Source: Apostichopus californicus (taxonomy: Eukaryota; Echinodermata; Holothuroidea; Aspidochirotida; Stichopodidae). From it: a stretch of 30,466 nucleotides of DNA. The stretch covers positions 1 to 30,466 of the forward strand of contig JAIPMN010000153.1 of NCBI GenBank assembly GCA_020650975.1, in the 5' to 3' direction. The notes beneath the pieces were generated by a model. It saw only the letters and a list, made by a program, of their open reading frames with translations, searched no databases and had not been told where the DNA came from. Below are positions 21,801 through 29,433 of the stretch, one piece after another (the stretch's first letter is position 1; each line of letters begins with the position of its first letter). The position numbers and the translations under genes are program-made.

Positions 21801-22331
21801 CACTAGTATGATGTATTAACATATTACCAGCATCCACAATACAGTAAACTGTCACTAGTATGATGTATTAACATATTACCAGCATCCACAATACAGTAAA
21901 CTGCCACTAGTATGATGTATTAACATATAACCAACATCCACAATACAGTAAACTGCCACTAGTATGATGTATTAACATATAACCAACATCCACAATACAG
22001 TAAACTGCCACTAGTATGATGTATTAACATATTACCAACATCCACAATACAGTAAACTGCCACTAGTATGATGTATTAACATATTACCAACATCCACAAT
22101 ACAGTAAACTGCCACCAGTATGATGTATTAACATATTACCAACATCCACAATACAGTAAACTGCCACAGGTAGTTGAGAATGGAACTTTTTGGTTCCTCT
22201 TTCATATTGTATATCATTCTTTTGGGCAAGCCAATGATTCCCAATAATAATTGACAATTCTGTTTATTGATTTCATAGATTGCATTCCAAGGTAGCACAC
22301 CAGAACTACGTTCACCAAATGTTGGAAACAG
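749..22331 (+). CDS. Partial gene, 14 exons: C1-domain RhoGEF of the AKAP13/ARHGEF2/ARHGEF28 type
   Basis: I assembled this model by joining GT/AG-bounded exons. All 13 junctions are phase-compatible and the joined exons are open for 459 complete codons, which is strong evidence for a real gene. In order, the product shows acidic Ser/Thr-rich stretches with RRxS-type basic sites (exons 1-8), a basic patch (exon 9), a Lys/Asp/Glu-rich linker, one C1 zinc finger (exons 10-11) and a Ser/Pro tail (exons 12-14). In Rho exchange factors of the AKAP13, GEF-H1 and p190RhoGEF group, a charged linker and an atypical C1 finger lie N-terminal to the DH-PH module that activates RhoA, and this order matches. 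No DH or PH exon is visible, so catalytic function is inferred from family resemblance. The 5' start and 3' end lie outside the window. Family call about 0.75; existence of the gene above 0.9. Confidence 0.85.
859..4981. other. Intron 1 (4.1 kb)
   Basis: AT-rich, with stops in all frames at short intervals. It holds a poly-G tract near 2103-2117, a poly-C tract near 2896-2913, a TA-rich microsatellite near 2411-2431 and the 81/82-bp array at 3970-4459. A 174-codon open frame on the minus strand (1389-1913) has no recognisable domain and is not treated as a gene. Confidence 0.75.
3970..4459. repeat. 81/82-bp minisatellite, 6 copies
   Basis: Six head-to-tail copies begin near 3970, 4051, 4132, 4214, 4296 and 4378. 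The shared core includes AATGTAGGGGTTCCCACC and CAGAGCAGATCCAGTTTTA. Two subtypes differ at the unit start (GGGATTGATGG or GTTATTGATGG). The spacing is 81 bp for the first steps and 82 bp for the later ones. It lies inside intron 1. Confidence 0.95.
4982..5169 (+). CDS. Exon 2: acidic Ser/Thr-rich segment with an RRHSW site
   Basis: The exon follows a TTAATTGCAG acceptor in phase 0 and ends in phase 2. The peptide runs VNDTILDSNDDLPAITV, then an acidic TTTPLSSEEGEDLSS stretch, then TRRHSWGDQ at about 5096-5122. R-R-x-S is a consensus for PKA and other AGC kinases, and similar sites bind 14-3-3 in related RhoGEFs; use here is inference. There are two possible donors three bases apart: 5166 (AG|gtggta) and 5169 (GTG|gtaaga). 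Both keep frame with exon 3. The second fits the consensus better and is used for the end given. Confidence 0.85.
5170..5762. other. Intron 2
   Basis: About 590 bp of AT-rich sequence with no repeat or coding signal that I can support. Confidence 0.7.
5763..5875 (+). CDS. Exon 3: low-complexity linker
   Basis: The acceptor is CTCTCCTCAG and the donor AATG|gtaagt. The phase is 2 in and 1 out. The peptide (SRSMLNLDSNIGTEGF, then MPQEKPNVATTQPTESQPNK) is Gln/Pro/Thr/Asn-rich and looks disordered. It shows no domain. The joined frame with exons 2 and 4 is open. Confidence 0.85.
5876..6406. other. Intron 3
   Basis: About 530 bp with no repeat or coding signal that I can support. Confidence 0.7.
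6407..6456 (+). CDS. Exon 4: short linker exon
   Basis: This 50-nt exon lies between an AATCTTCCTCAG acceptor and a TTCCAG|gtaaat donor. It enters in phase 1 and leaves in phase 0, giving DSTINEAPTEKSGVTFQ across the junction. Its phase fits both neighbours, the main support for so short an exon. It lies just before the large 40-bp array of intron 4. Confidence 0.75.
6650..9125. repeat. 40-bp minisatellite, more than 50 copies, filling intron 4
   Basis: The core period is exactly 40 bp from about 6780 to 9050, with degenerate copies at both edges. Each unit carries TGTATACTTGGTGTTAGAC followed by an ATCTGCTCCAG-type segment. Variants include CTTCAG for CTCCAG, a TTTGTTTGTTTACATGG form and a 39-bp form lacking one base (near 7541 and 8260). 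Since 40 is not a multiple of 3, no frame runs through it. It occupies most of intron 4 (6457-9374). Confidence 0.97.
9375..9495 (+). CDS. Exon 5: acidic then strongly basic segment (RRRSR)
   Basis: The acceptor is TTTTTCTTGCATCAG and the donor ATCA|gtaaga. It enters in phase 0 and leaves in phase 1. The 40 codons start DGLSDNTDPEPDVSAK and end VVRRRSRVPKDI. The RRRSR cluster is a candidate basic-directed phosphorylation site or localisation signal (inference). The ORF stays open beyond the donor for a few codons, but the consensus donor and the phase match with exon 6 favour splicing at 9495. Confidence 0.85.
9496..10039. other. Intron 5, with a possible degenerate transposon fragment
   Basis: About 540 bp. 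The part from 9705 to 9969 starts CAGAGTCAAATCCAGG, ends with a loosely inverted counterpart (GAACTGCATCTG) and has G-rich and C-rich inner edges, as in some non-autonomous DNA elements of marine invertebrates. No matching flanking duplication is seen, so this is weak. Confidence 0.35.
10040..10076 (+). CDS. Exon 6: 37-nt exon
   Basis: The exon sits between a CATTTTTGCAG acceptor and a CGGTC|gtaagt donor. It completes an Arg codon begun in exon 5 and gives RKQKSASMFEARS, ending in phase 2. Both splice sites are strong and the phase fits on both sides. Because of its size it is easily missed by gene finders. Confidence 0.8.
10077..11505. other. Intron 6 (1.4 kb)
   Basis: AT-rich, with a G homopolymer near 10630-10642. 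A phase-compatible acceptor at 11335 opens 23 codons to a stop at 11405, but there is no donor and the peptide is not recognisable. No other signal is supported. Confidence 0.7.
11506..11586 (+). CDS. Exon 7: Ser/Pro/Asp-rich, frame-neutral exon with two donors
   Basis: The exon starts after TTCATTTGGTAG and encodes (S)DDSGDSVPSDEPPASS, extended by RYLSDPSPSD if the distal donor is used. Both donors have the form AG|gtac, at 11556 and 11586, 30 nt apart, and both leave phase 2. The whole exon is phase 2 in and 2 out, so it can be skipped or shortened by ten residues without a frameshift. The DSG-x4-S stretch resembles the beta-TrCP phosphodegron (inference from motif only). Confidence 0.75.
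12574..12598. repeat. (TA)n microsatellite
   Basis: About 12 TA dinucleotides in a row inside intron 7. Confidence 0.95.
15347..15405. repeat. Two-copy 35-bp direct repeat upstream of exon 8
   Basis: GGAGAGGGTGGGGTGTAA occurs twice, each time followed by an ATATGG-containing tail, about 35 bp apart and roughly 100 bp before the exon 8 acceptor. It looks like a simple local duplication. Confidence 0.85.
15506..15651 (+). CDS. Exon 8: charged segment with a possible amphipathic stretch
   Basis: The acceptor is CCATCCTCCCCAG and the donor CTCGC|gtaagt. It enters in phase 2 and leaves in phase 1. The 48 codons include INSVLPEGSLEDPVEAEKKR, then QARLSLTEFLSDPTNF and VPEIDEKGS. Base composition is clearly richer in G+C than the surrounding intron. 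The ARLSLTEFL part contains an R-x-S site. Acceptor choice rests on the phase fit, because the reading frame is open well upstream. Confidence 0.85.
15672..15769. repeat. 49-bp two-copy tandem duplication just after the exon 8 donor
   Basis: Two adjacent diverged copies begin at about 15672 and 15721. Both contain TTGTAATTTTGTAATGTAT and an ATATCTGT end. The first starts only 20 bp downstream of the exon 8 donor. Confidence 0.9.
17147..17197. other. Poly-G run followed by a 36-N assembly gap
   Basis: Fifteen G residues (17147-17161) run directly into 36 N (17162-17197). The position suggests that reads failed at the homopolymer, so the real gap length is uncertain. It lies in intron 8 and does not interrupt a called exon. 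Confidence 0.98.
17361..17434 (+). CDS. Exon 9: basic segment before the charged linker
   Basis: The acceptor is TGTGTTTTGCAG and the donor AAAAAG|gtaaag. It enters in phase 1 and ends in phase 0. The peptide is QAENSSRNPMLRKLSF followed by LKVSKREKK, with an R-K-x-S site and a Lys-rich end that continues into the Lys/Asp linker of exon 10. A basic stretch at this place is usual in AKAP13/GEF-H1-like proteins just before the C1 finger (family knowledge). Confidence 0.85.
17435..19217. other. Intron 9 (1.8 kb)
   Basis: The probable hAT-type element fills the middle. The remaining sequence, about 18594-19217, shows no repeat or coding signal that I can support. Confidence 0.7.
17508..18585. 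mobile_element. Probable non-autonomous hAT-type DNA transposon (about 1.08 kb)
   Basis: The left end reads TAGTGATGGGAATGG and the reverse complement of the right end reads TAGTCATGGAAATGA, matching at 12 of 15 positions. A GTACCCG string lies further in on both sides. The element is flanked by CAACATAT (17500-17507) and CAGCATAT (18586-18593), an 8-bp repeat with one mismatch. TAGTG/CAGTG-type ends and 8-bp target duplications are hallmarks of the hAT superfamily (established knowledge). No transposase frame is seen inside, so it would depend on an element elsewhere. It lies within intron 9. The mismatched ends suggest an old insertion. Confidence 0.7.
19218..19389 (+). CDS. Exon 10: Lys/Asp-rich linker and first half of the C1 zinc finger
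   Basis: The exon lies between a TATTTATTGCAG acceptor and a ACAG|gtgaga donor, phase 0 in and 1 out. It begins with KNKDKEKDRDKDKDE, a charged linker very like that of AKAP13. The C1 domain starts at His (codon 19299-19301): H-x12-C-x2-C-x11-C. The conserved core includes TMCDCCGKPLVNKPAFQC. The H-x12-C and x11 spacings are those of the atypical, non-diacylglycerol-binding C1 fingers in this RhoGEF group (family knowledge). The domain is completed in exon 11. Confidence 0.92.
19603..19685 (+). CDS. Exon 11: second half of the C1 zinc finger
   Basis: The acceptor is TTTTCACAAAG and the donor AAACT|gtaagt. Phase 1 in, 0 out. It supplies ACFANVHNNASC, then KENVGQC (last Cys codon 19656-19658), then SKLTKHPKT. 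With exon 10 this makes C-x2-C-x4-H-x4-C-x6-C. The intron interrupts the finger inside the C-x2-C pair. The H-x4-C step is two residues longer than the H-x2-C usual in the family, while all ligands are present, so the fold is probably kept. Confidence 0.92.
19686..20181. other. Intron 11
   Basis: About 500 bp with no repeat or coding signal that I can support. It ends in the TTTTTCAGCAG tandem acceptor. Confidence 0.7.
20182..20248 (+). CDS. Exon 12: basic/Ser segment after C1, with a CAGCAG acceptor
   Basis: The exon follows TATTTTTCAG|CAG|ATG, a NAGNAG tandem acceptor, so it starts at 20182 or 20185 and includes or omits one Gln. The donor is AGCT|gtaagt; phase 0 in, 1 out. The peptide is (Q)MQKSSGSAIREKFNSK followed by LQGNS. 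It continues directly from the C1 finger and has no known domain. Confidence 0.8.
20249..20720. other. Intron 12 with two C-rich tracts
   Basis: C-rich tracts lie near 20359-20379 and 20458-20479. No coding signal is supported. Confidence 0.7.
20721..20806 (+). CDS. Exon 13: Pro/Ser/Gln-rich tail
   Basis: Bounded by a GTTCTTTCTGCAG acceptor and a CCAAAG|gtatgt donor; phase 1 in, 0 out. The peptide is LNYTQSLREKPRPN, then SDQHSLQFPSQSFPK. The REKPRPNS part resembles the Pro/Arg/Ser stretch that follows the C1 finger in AKAP13-like proteins (weak family resemblance). Probably disordered. Confidence 0.85.
21127..21260. repeat. 62-bp tandem duplication with an internal inverted repeat
   Basis: Two 62-bp copies (21127-21188 and 21189-21250) are followed by about 10 bases of a third. 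Each copy contains GTTCAA, a 9-nt spacer and TTGAAC (first copy 21142-21162), a perfect 6-bp inverted repeat. It lies about 30 bp before the 52-bp array. Confidence 0.93.
21287..22168. repeat. 52-bp minisatellite, 17 copies, in intron 13
   Basis: Units start at 21287, 21339 and every 52 bp after, ending at the diverged CCACAGG near 22168. Each carries GATGTATTAACATATTACC, CATCCACAATACAG and TAAACTGCCACTAG. Copies are almost identical, with a few single-base variants (AACATC or AGCATC; TAGTATG or TAGTGTG), which implies recent expansion or active homogenisation. Confidence 0.97.
22279..22331 (+). CDS. Exon 14: last confidently placed exon
   Basis: The acceptor is TTGATTTCATAG and the donor AACAG|gtatgt. 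It enters in phase 0 and ends in phase 2, reading IAFQGSTPELRSPNVGN plus two bases of the next codon. Ser-Pro and Thr-Pro pairs are candidate proline-directed sites (inference). The next exon must begin with one base completing the AG- codon. No DH-domain exon is visible after it, so the rest of the gene lies in weakly marked exons or beyond the window. Confidence 0.8.
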
Positions 22332-22504
22332 GTATGTTATTTTACAAGAACAAAAATGATGTACATAATAACAAAAGTTAAGTTTGCATCAAGAGGTTGA
22401 TATAAATTCAGTACCACAAAAGGAATAGTTTACCTGGACATCAGTCTCTGCTATCACCAGTTGGTATTGTGTGTTGTAATGATTGGTTGAATCAATCACT
22501 ACAG

Positions 22505-22531
22505 AAGCAGCGTCAACAGCAAAAATAGTAG
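22505..22531 (+). CDS. Candidate 27-nt micro-exon
   Basis: The segment lies between AATCACTACAG and AGTAG|gtccac and is 2-in/2-out, so it fits after exon 14 and would encode (R)SSVNSKNS. Its polypyrimidine tract is weak. Only the phase, the consensus dinucleotides and the Ser-rich content support it; an RNA read across it would be decisive. Confidence 0.25.
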
Positions 22532-24599
22532 GTCCACCTACTTCTTTGTGAAGGTCTATTGTCTTTTTTTATGTAGTAAATAATGTTTTATTGGTAATTA
22601 CCAACAGCATATGTTCATACTGTTCAAAATCTAACTTGAATAGCTTGTCCATGTCAACTGTTGTACTGAATGTTTTCAAACCTGCTCTCTATGTGTGTCT
22701 CACCTCCTATAGACACTCTTAGATCATCAGTAACTTCTCTTGTTCACTAAAATCTATAGTCTTTAAATGTTAGTTGATAATTATGTCTGCTTAGTGTCTT
22801 CCTTGAGTGCTTGAGGTCTTTATGTATAATCTTCACAGTGGTAGTTACTCCTTTTGAAGAATATATTTGGACAACTAAGTGTTATGACTATACTTTAGTA
22901 CAAGCTGGTTTTTCTGTGCAATATTGTGATTAATAACTTGTTCTTATGCAACATGAACAAATGAATATACAACTACATAACAAAAGATCTTTGAGAGGAA
23001 CAACAGATCAATGTGTGGGTCTCTTAGACTCAATTACAGTGGTTGACATTCCCTGGCAAATGAGATGAAGGTATATGCTAGGGCACAATATAATATTTGG
23101 ATTGGCTCTATAGGTTGATTCATGTGATTACCTTATTTGTTGTAAGGGGTATGGTTAGGTCAAAGTTTGGTTGGCATGTAAACATGTAGCTATTGTTTAG
23201 AAAAATGTGGAACACATTAAGTTGTGTAACAAGGAGAAGAGAGACAAGACACATAGTGAGACACCAAAGTCAAAGAATTACAAGTACATAAAACACATTT
23301 TGTTTTTCAATTTAAGCAGTTTTTAAAGCGCATAGCATTGATGACTTGTAAGAGAGAGAGACTTAATAGATCGCTGTGAAAAGAATGTCAATAGTATAAG
23401 ATTTATGACACAGATATGAATATCATGTAACCTATATGCAGAGGCCACTGGTCAGGTTACATCAGACCAACTGGAAATCTGATATCAGATAGAAAGAGTT
23501 CACTTGAAGTTTAGACATTCTGCAGGGAAGAGTGGATATCATATTCCAATACATCTGTGTACAGACTCAGGGACACTCACTCATTATATCCATCTGTTGC
23601 TATGGTTATTACAATGGCTAGCAACCATCATTCAGCAATGATCTAAGAGTGCCTATGAGATGCTTCCCTAAAGTGAAAATCTAAACTAACATTTATTGTC
23701 ATGTAACCCTGAAGTTCTGTTATAACTTCAATATTTTAGGTAAGGTTTTCTAATTTTGTTATTTAACCATGGTAACAAATATTTGTTACAAGTATTCTAG
23801 GTCATTTATTGCAATCATTTTACATTGATCCCAAGACTGGTAAGGTAGAGTATGACCCAAATCCAGATTTGTGGAATTAGTTTTGTTTGTGGATGTTTCT
23901 TTTAATAGTGTTTTACTCTAACAGTCCTGCAATGCAGTATTTTAGCCATGATGTCATATACTAGCTCTGGGCTTTTGCTTGAGACAAAAATAGTTTAATT
24001 GGTAAATAACTGCTTGAGTGTGAGCATGAAGGTTTGCCATGATTATGCATGATGTAAGTTGCATTGTGTCATAGTGAAATCATCTATTAATAACACTCTA
24101 ATATATTGCAGACTGAATTCATAATTGATTAATAACTTAGATTCAGTTATCGAAGCTAAATACGTTAGCGTTAAAATTGATTTTAATTACCAAGGTTATA
24201 TATGTGATTCAGAATAATGTTATTAAGTGAGGTTATTCTATCGGAATGACTGTTCATTAGTGAACACCCATCTTCTATTTGAGGGCAGCAGTGTGCTGCT
24301 GTACACTTCTGTAATATACCAAATCAAATAAACTGTTTTCAGAAATCATCTTCATTTTCCACTGCTGCTGTATGTTATACCCTGTAACGTCTTACTCATG
24401 GATTCTGCTGGAACTGTCTGTTCATTCATTTCATGGATTGAGATATATCAGGCTAATTTCCATAATCATATCTTCTAATCTGACTGTTGGGTTTACTTGG
24501 TGTGACCTGTCCTTGTTTTAGTGTCATTCACCTGTAGTATATTTACATGTCAGTCATGTGACTCATTCCTGTTCTCTGTTGTACCTTTTACCATTACAG

Positions 24600-24611
24600 C
24601 TTCTCATGGAG
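24600..24611 (+). CDS. Candidate 12-nt micro-exon (SFSW)
   Basis: A strong pyrimidine-rich acceptor (CCTTTTACCATTACAG) is followed by only 12 bases and then a TGGAG|gtacag donor. It is phase 2 in and 2 out, adding S-F-S-W to the Ser-rich tail. The quality of both sites makes it more credible than the preceding candidate, but 12-nt exons are rare. Confidence 0.35.
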
Positions 24612-25714
24612 GTACAGTGAATTTATCATATGTCATGTCTTGCTACATCATGCATATTCAAGCACTGTTTTGCATAATTATTATTTTACGTTACACCTTT
24701 TCCAGCTTGCCTGTTCAAGTCACTCTTGAATATCATTTAAATTTTAATCTGTTATTGGTACTCTTTGATGAAATTAAACAAAACTGGGGTCTCAGTACTT
24801 TCCAAATAAAAAAAAGCCGCACCTCAAAGCAGTCCAATGACTAGTTGATGCATTTAATGGGGGTGGGGTAAGGTCAGAAGATTTAGATTTTTACTTAAGT
24901 GTGCATTTTAACAAAGTCACCATAGCTGCATGTAAACTTCAAGAACTTTTTCACTCTTAATTTGAAAGCCAAATGTAATCACTTTTTCATCTTGTTTGGG
25001 ATTGGCATGAGAGTTGCAGAGAGTTGCGGAATGATTTAAGTGACAGAGTAGGTGTGTTTATTATGGGTAACTACAGGTGTAGCTAGTGAAATGGCTAGCT
25101 ACACTCATTGTTATCAATTTTTGTTGGAAATTAAAGTGCTGCAATACTTGAGGTTTAACATTGTTTAATTGAATTTGTTGTATAATCCCAATTTGTTTCA
25201 GTTCTTTAGTTCTCTTTTCCTTTGATATGAAGTCATCCTTTTTTGCCTTCATGTATGAATTGTCATCCCAGTCTTTTTATAAAAAAACTCGTTAGAGTAG
25301 GCTGGCAGTCATTATATTATTTCTATGTTTGATTTTTTTCGTATGTATAATTTAGCCTATTTGAATTAAATAGCATGTCCCCCTGTTTTTAACATTAATT
25401 CCACTACTCTACAAATTTATGTTGCTACATTCCTCCAGTTTATGAAATTGACATGTATGCTCTGTTTCTTTAGAATCTACAGCTTGACTAGGAAGACACT
25501 CACTTTGTTTGATAACTATAGCCCTTTCTCTTTTGTCTCTAATAAATGTCATTTTAAAATGTATTCACAGCTTGTCCTGGATTGCTAGAAATGATAAAAC
25601 TGGTCACATCATGTCAGATTTACAAACATTCTCTAAATAGTCCATTTAATCTTTAAGAGATACTCTAAAATAACGATTGACCTACTCCTTATAATTTTAC
25701 CTGTCTCTCTAAAG

Positions 25715-25790
25715 TTCATCCCATTCTCGGAGGAGAGGACAGGAACATGGGAAGAGTTCTGCACTTTTGTCTACTTCCAGACTCAAAATT
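25715..25790 (+). CDS. Possible Ser/Arg-rich exon, 3' end unclear
   Basis: After a good acceptor (TTACCTGTCTCTCTAAAG), the phase-2 reading is open and gives (S)SSHSRRRGQEHGKSS and then ALLSTSRLKIS. The content resembles the Ser/Arg-rich regions elsewhere in the protein. No convincing donor is seen; the nearest options (near 25768 and 25790) are poor. The other open frame (FIPFSEERTGTWEEF) is an alternative. Listed as weak. Confidence 0.25.
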
Positions 25791-27196
25791 AGTGTTTCAT
25801 CTTTAGGACTTCTCTCAGTTCTAGTTTGTCCATTTTTGGGGTTCGAAAAGCAGAAGTTTGTGTTGTTTTAGGAAGCATTCCAGTTTTACTCAACATAAGT
25901 TTGAAAGATGTGAAATTAAGACATCAATCATCACATGTAAAAGAGCAAATGGTTACTTTCCAAACCTCCTTTGTTTCTTTAAATGAAACATTCCTGGTGA
26001 AGGTAGCAACTAGTATTGTTATGGAATTTGGAATTTGAAGCTCAAAAATTTGCAAAATGGAAAGTGGAGATTACTTTAAGCAACAGAGCTTCATCTTTGA
26101 AGTCTAGTGTTAATGTAGTCACAGTTATCAAGTGATGCAGCAACAAAGGAATCACGATCAAACCATTGACTTCACGTCATGGAATTCTCCATTTTTATTA
26201 ACTCAATTATCAAATCAATACAAAGACCAAACAAGAAAGCAGTGCAAGTACTCAATAAAGTAATAGCTCATGAAGGAATACAAGAACATTCACAATAAGA
26301 ACTCTGAATACTACATATTCAAGAAGATTAAGAAATAACAAAAGTGTATGTGAAACATGAAGTAACTCTAAGTCTTACTGCTAACATGTAATATATTTAC
26401 ATCCCATTACATAACACTGCCTTAACTAGGTTCTGGTTAATTTGTTGATTACTTTGACAAGATGTGACCATGTTTTTGTTTTGTTTAAATCATTTTCACA
26501 ACCACAAAAGTGTGTGTGTGTGGGGAGGGGGCGGGGGGCTCTTGGGTAGTATTGAATATGATAGAAGTGTTATTGCAATAAACTGTTACAAATCATAGCA
26601 AAATATGCAAATTAAAGCTGAGGCTTGCTAAAAATTGTAAAACTAATACAACAGATTAAAAAGGAAAATAAGATTCTGAAAATGAATGTTTGGTTTCTTC
26701 TGGAGCTGTAAGTTTTGCAATTTGGTGTATATTTAGTTGTCAAATATTTATTACTTGTTTATTTTCAAATGTCCTTTCATTACTTTGGATGCTGTTAATA
26801 TTGGGAAAGAATCTATTGGTATTAAAGATAATAAATGCATTCTACATCATTGGGGAAAGTCATTTAATATCAGGGTGTCACATTTTCTGTATGAGATGTT
26901 CAATTCTTTGATGTTAACTCGGTTTCTGTGTGTTGAATGAAATTACTGAAGAAGGGCTTCTATTGATTAGAAGACTCTCCACTCTTAGATTGCACAGTCG
27001 TTTGCTTTGATAACTGCAAATTATAAGGTTTACTTTGGCATCCAGAGACAATTCTGTTTATGGGAAATGTAATTGATACCTTATTGTAGCCAGAACTAAC
27101 ATTCTTTGTACTAACCATTTGTTTTGGCAATCTACCCTGGGTAATCCAGCCCACTGAATATTCATGTTCTTACTAATTTACCTATGCCTTCTGTAG

Positions 27197-27250
27197 CTAT
27201 GAACTTGGCAAGTGGCACTGGCATCGTGTGGCAGTAAAGTTAGGCGTCAA
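27197..27250 (+). CDS. Possible 54-nt exon of unknown product
   Basis: The segment lies between CCTTCTGTAG and CGTCAA|gtaagt, a very good donor. In phase 2-in/2-out it reads SYELGKWHWHRVAVKLGV. It fits the phase left by exon 14 but does not resemble the Ser-rich part of the protein or a DH domain. It could belong to an alternative transcript or be a pseudo-exon. Confidence 0.3.
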
Positions 27251-29433
27251 GTAAGTGTTTTGATCCTGGTATGTCTGCATGCAGTTGGGACTGCAGTGTT
27301 AGTCTCTTTATAGTATCAAAGTCTCTCCCTTCCTTTGCTTAATATATCTTGCCTGCTTTGTGATTTCTTGGTTGTATGAGGGAAGACAATAAGGAACGGA
27401 AGAAAAAGGCTGTTAATATGCTCTTGTGTCATGGTAATGCACAAACTGTGATTCACCTTGTCTATCAGGTGAATGGACACGGTTTAACCTTTTCTAATTA
27501 GTCACTAAATGGAAATGAACAAAAGTTGTGGAGTAGATTACAGATGGGTAAACAGTCAATGTCAACTACCATTGCAGTGGTTTAAATGCTTCTCTCCAAA
27601 GTTCCTTAAACCTTTTTGCATTTCATGCTATTGGGGTAAGATGAAGTATTGCCTACTTCACGCTTCTTTCTTCTTATTATTATCCTCTCAAACACCCTTT
27701 CTTAAGTCATATAAAATATTATGAAGTCCTTTTTGCAGTCTTTGCATAGTGTTGGTTTTTAGCTTCAAACAGTATTTACTGGTGTATAAATATGGTTTTT
27801 GTTTTGACTGGATTATTGCCTCTCTTCTGCTCCCTTTAATTGTTTGATGTACAAGTCCTTAATGATGTCGTATTTTCTCCAAACTCACGCTTTACTTACA
27901 TTAATTTGGATGCATGCTTGCACCGCTCCCAAAATGAAACCTTAGTTATCCTTCAGTAGTTAGTCCCATTTCTACCCCCCCATTCCTCCCCCTCCCCTTC
28001 AACTCCTTGGACTATTAAGCCCTGTTTGTGTCCATTGTAACTTTTATGTGTTAGACCTGAATAATTGAATAGTAGGACTGTTTTATTTGCACGATTCAGG
28101 CGGTTCACTACAATGCAATTGCCTGACGTTGTCCTGATTCAATGTGAAGATTTGGTCATTTTTGAAAGTGTTGAATGTTATGTTTTGATTTGATTTTGAA
28201 TGTATTATCTGCCTTTAAGAGATCTACATCAACATACATCACTTCTGTTGATAGTATTTATAGGCAGAAGTGAAGAAACATCAAGGTTGGATAGGAAATT
28301 GGAATCATAATGGGCTAGAGCAGTCATAAACTAATCTTTGGCTCATGCTTCATACTATCACTGATGTGATTTCTATCTGGCATGCCGTGGTCTTTACATA
28401 ATGCTACTCAACCCTTTCCTGAGCAACATAAAAAAATGCAAATAGGAGAAAAAGAAATGCACATCATAAAGGTTCTTATGATTCAGGGACAATGAAATAC
28501 TACTCAATATTTGTGTTTTTCAATTTTTAATTGTTTTTAGAAGTACAAAGTATTCACACATTGATGTTTTAATTTAGTTTCTAGGAGCACAGGATTTCTC
28601 TGCACAGTTGTTGTAATATTTCTATCCCTTGCCACACTTGGTCCATATATCACTTCAGGTACTTATGGATATGTTTTGTTTCTCAATGTTCAACTTTTCT
28701 CTATGTTATTGAATGTACATATTTATGGACCGAAAGTCACTGTGAAGGAGGCCAGAGTAAATTTGTCTCATGGATATCATGAAATGTTGCCAAAAACAAG
28801 GAGAAATTAATGTTGGGTTACTCAGCTGTTTGATAATACATGTGGACATCAATTTTCACTTTCTTGTTAATAAATAAACCTATGACAATGGTGACCGTGT
28901 AAGCCCTATCAACAAACCAGTGGTCTCTTGTGAGCTATCTCCTCGTAGCACGGCAGAAAATAATCATGATAGAGAATCAAGTCAAACTTTGAAACCTGCG
29001 TTGGAAATTGAAACTTGATTAATTAGCCTGTAAAATTTGATCAATAAATATTAGCTCAGACTTCAGAGGTCTTACATGTGCTTGGTTTTATTGATAATCC
29101 AAAAAATAGAAAACAATACTGCAACAAAGTATAACTTATCTGATTTACAAGTTGAGAGAAAGGCTGCTACAGTTGTGAGAAATTTCAACCAATTCAAATA
29201 TGCTCTTGATGTTGCAGATATACTTTGCTTCCATACTGCAAACCTTGAGTGGACCACATACTGTCTAGAATAATACAGATTCACATATTCTCCTGGATTG
29301 AAATATTCTTTGAAACAAAAGATGTTTCTCATTCCAAAATTCATCTAGATGGATGAAATTTGTATCATTTTATTTCACTCCTTGTGCCAAAAAAAGTGGC
29401 TAAATTATAGATCAGAAATATACCAATTATTCA

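Larger units (their letters stand above)
22332..29433. other. Long stretch after exon 14 with no confident exon
   Basis: About 7 kb of AT-rich sequence. It holds the weak exon candidates listed separately, two short perfect inverted repeats (24251-24266 and 24285-24299), a G-rich tract near 26519-26538 and a C-rich tract near 27976-28000. Phase-2 acceptors at 28099 and 28584 open short frames but are not convincing. I see no DH/PH coding sequence and no gene on the other strand. Confidence 0.6.

Noticed and set aside
24521-24844. 107-codon plus-strand open frame
   Set aside because: No recognisable protein features, AT-rich composition and no phase fit to exon 14; only the 12-nt micro-exon inside this stretch is kept as a weak candidate.
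28100-28193. Terminal exon of the gene
   Set aside because: The acceptor is fair and about 30 codons are open to a stop, but the peptide matches nothing expected of this family and no clear polyadenylation signal follows closely.
28585-28658. Exon encoding a membrane segment as a firm annotation
   Set aside because: Splice sites and phase are acceptable, but another frame is also open and T-rich intron sequence readily translates as hydrophobic residues; left as a finding only.
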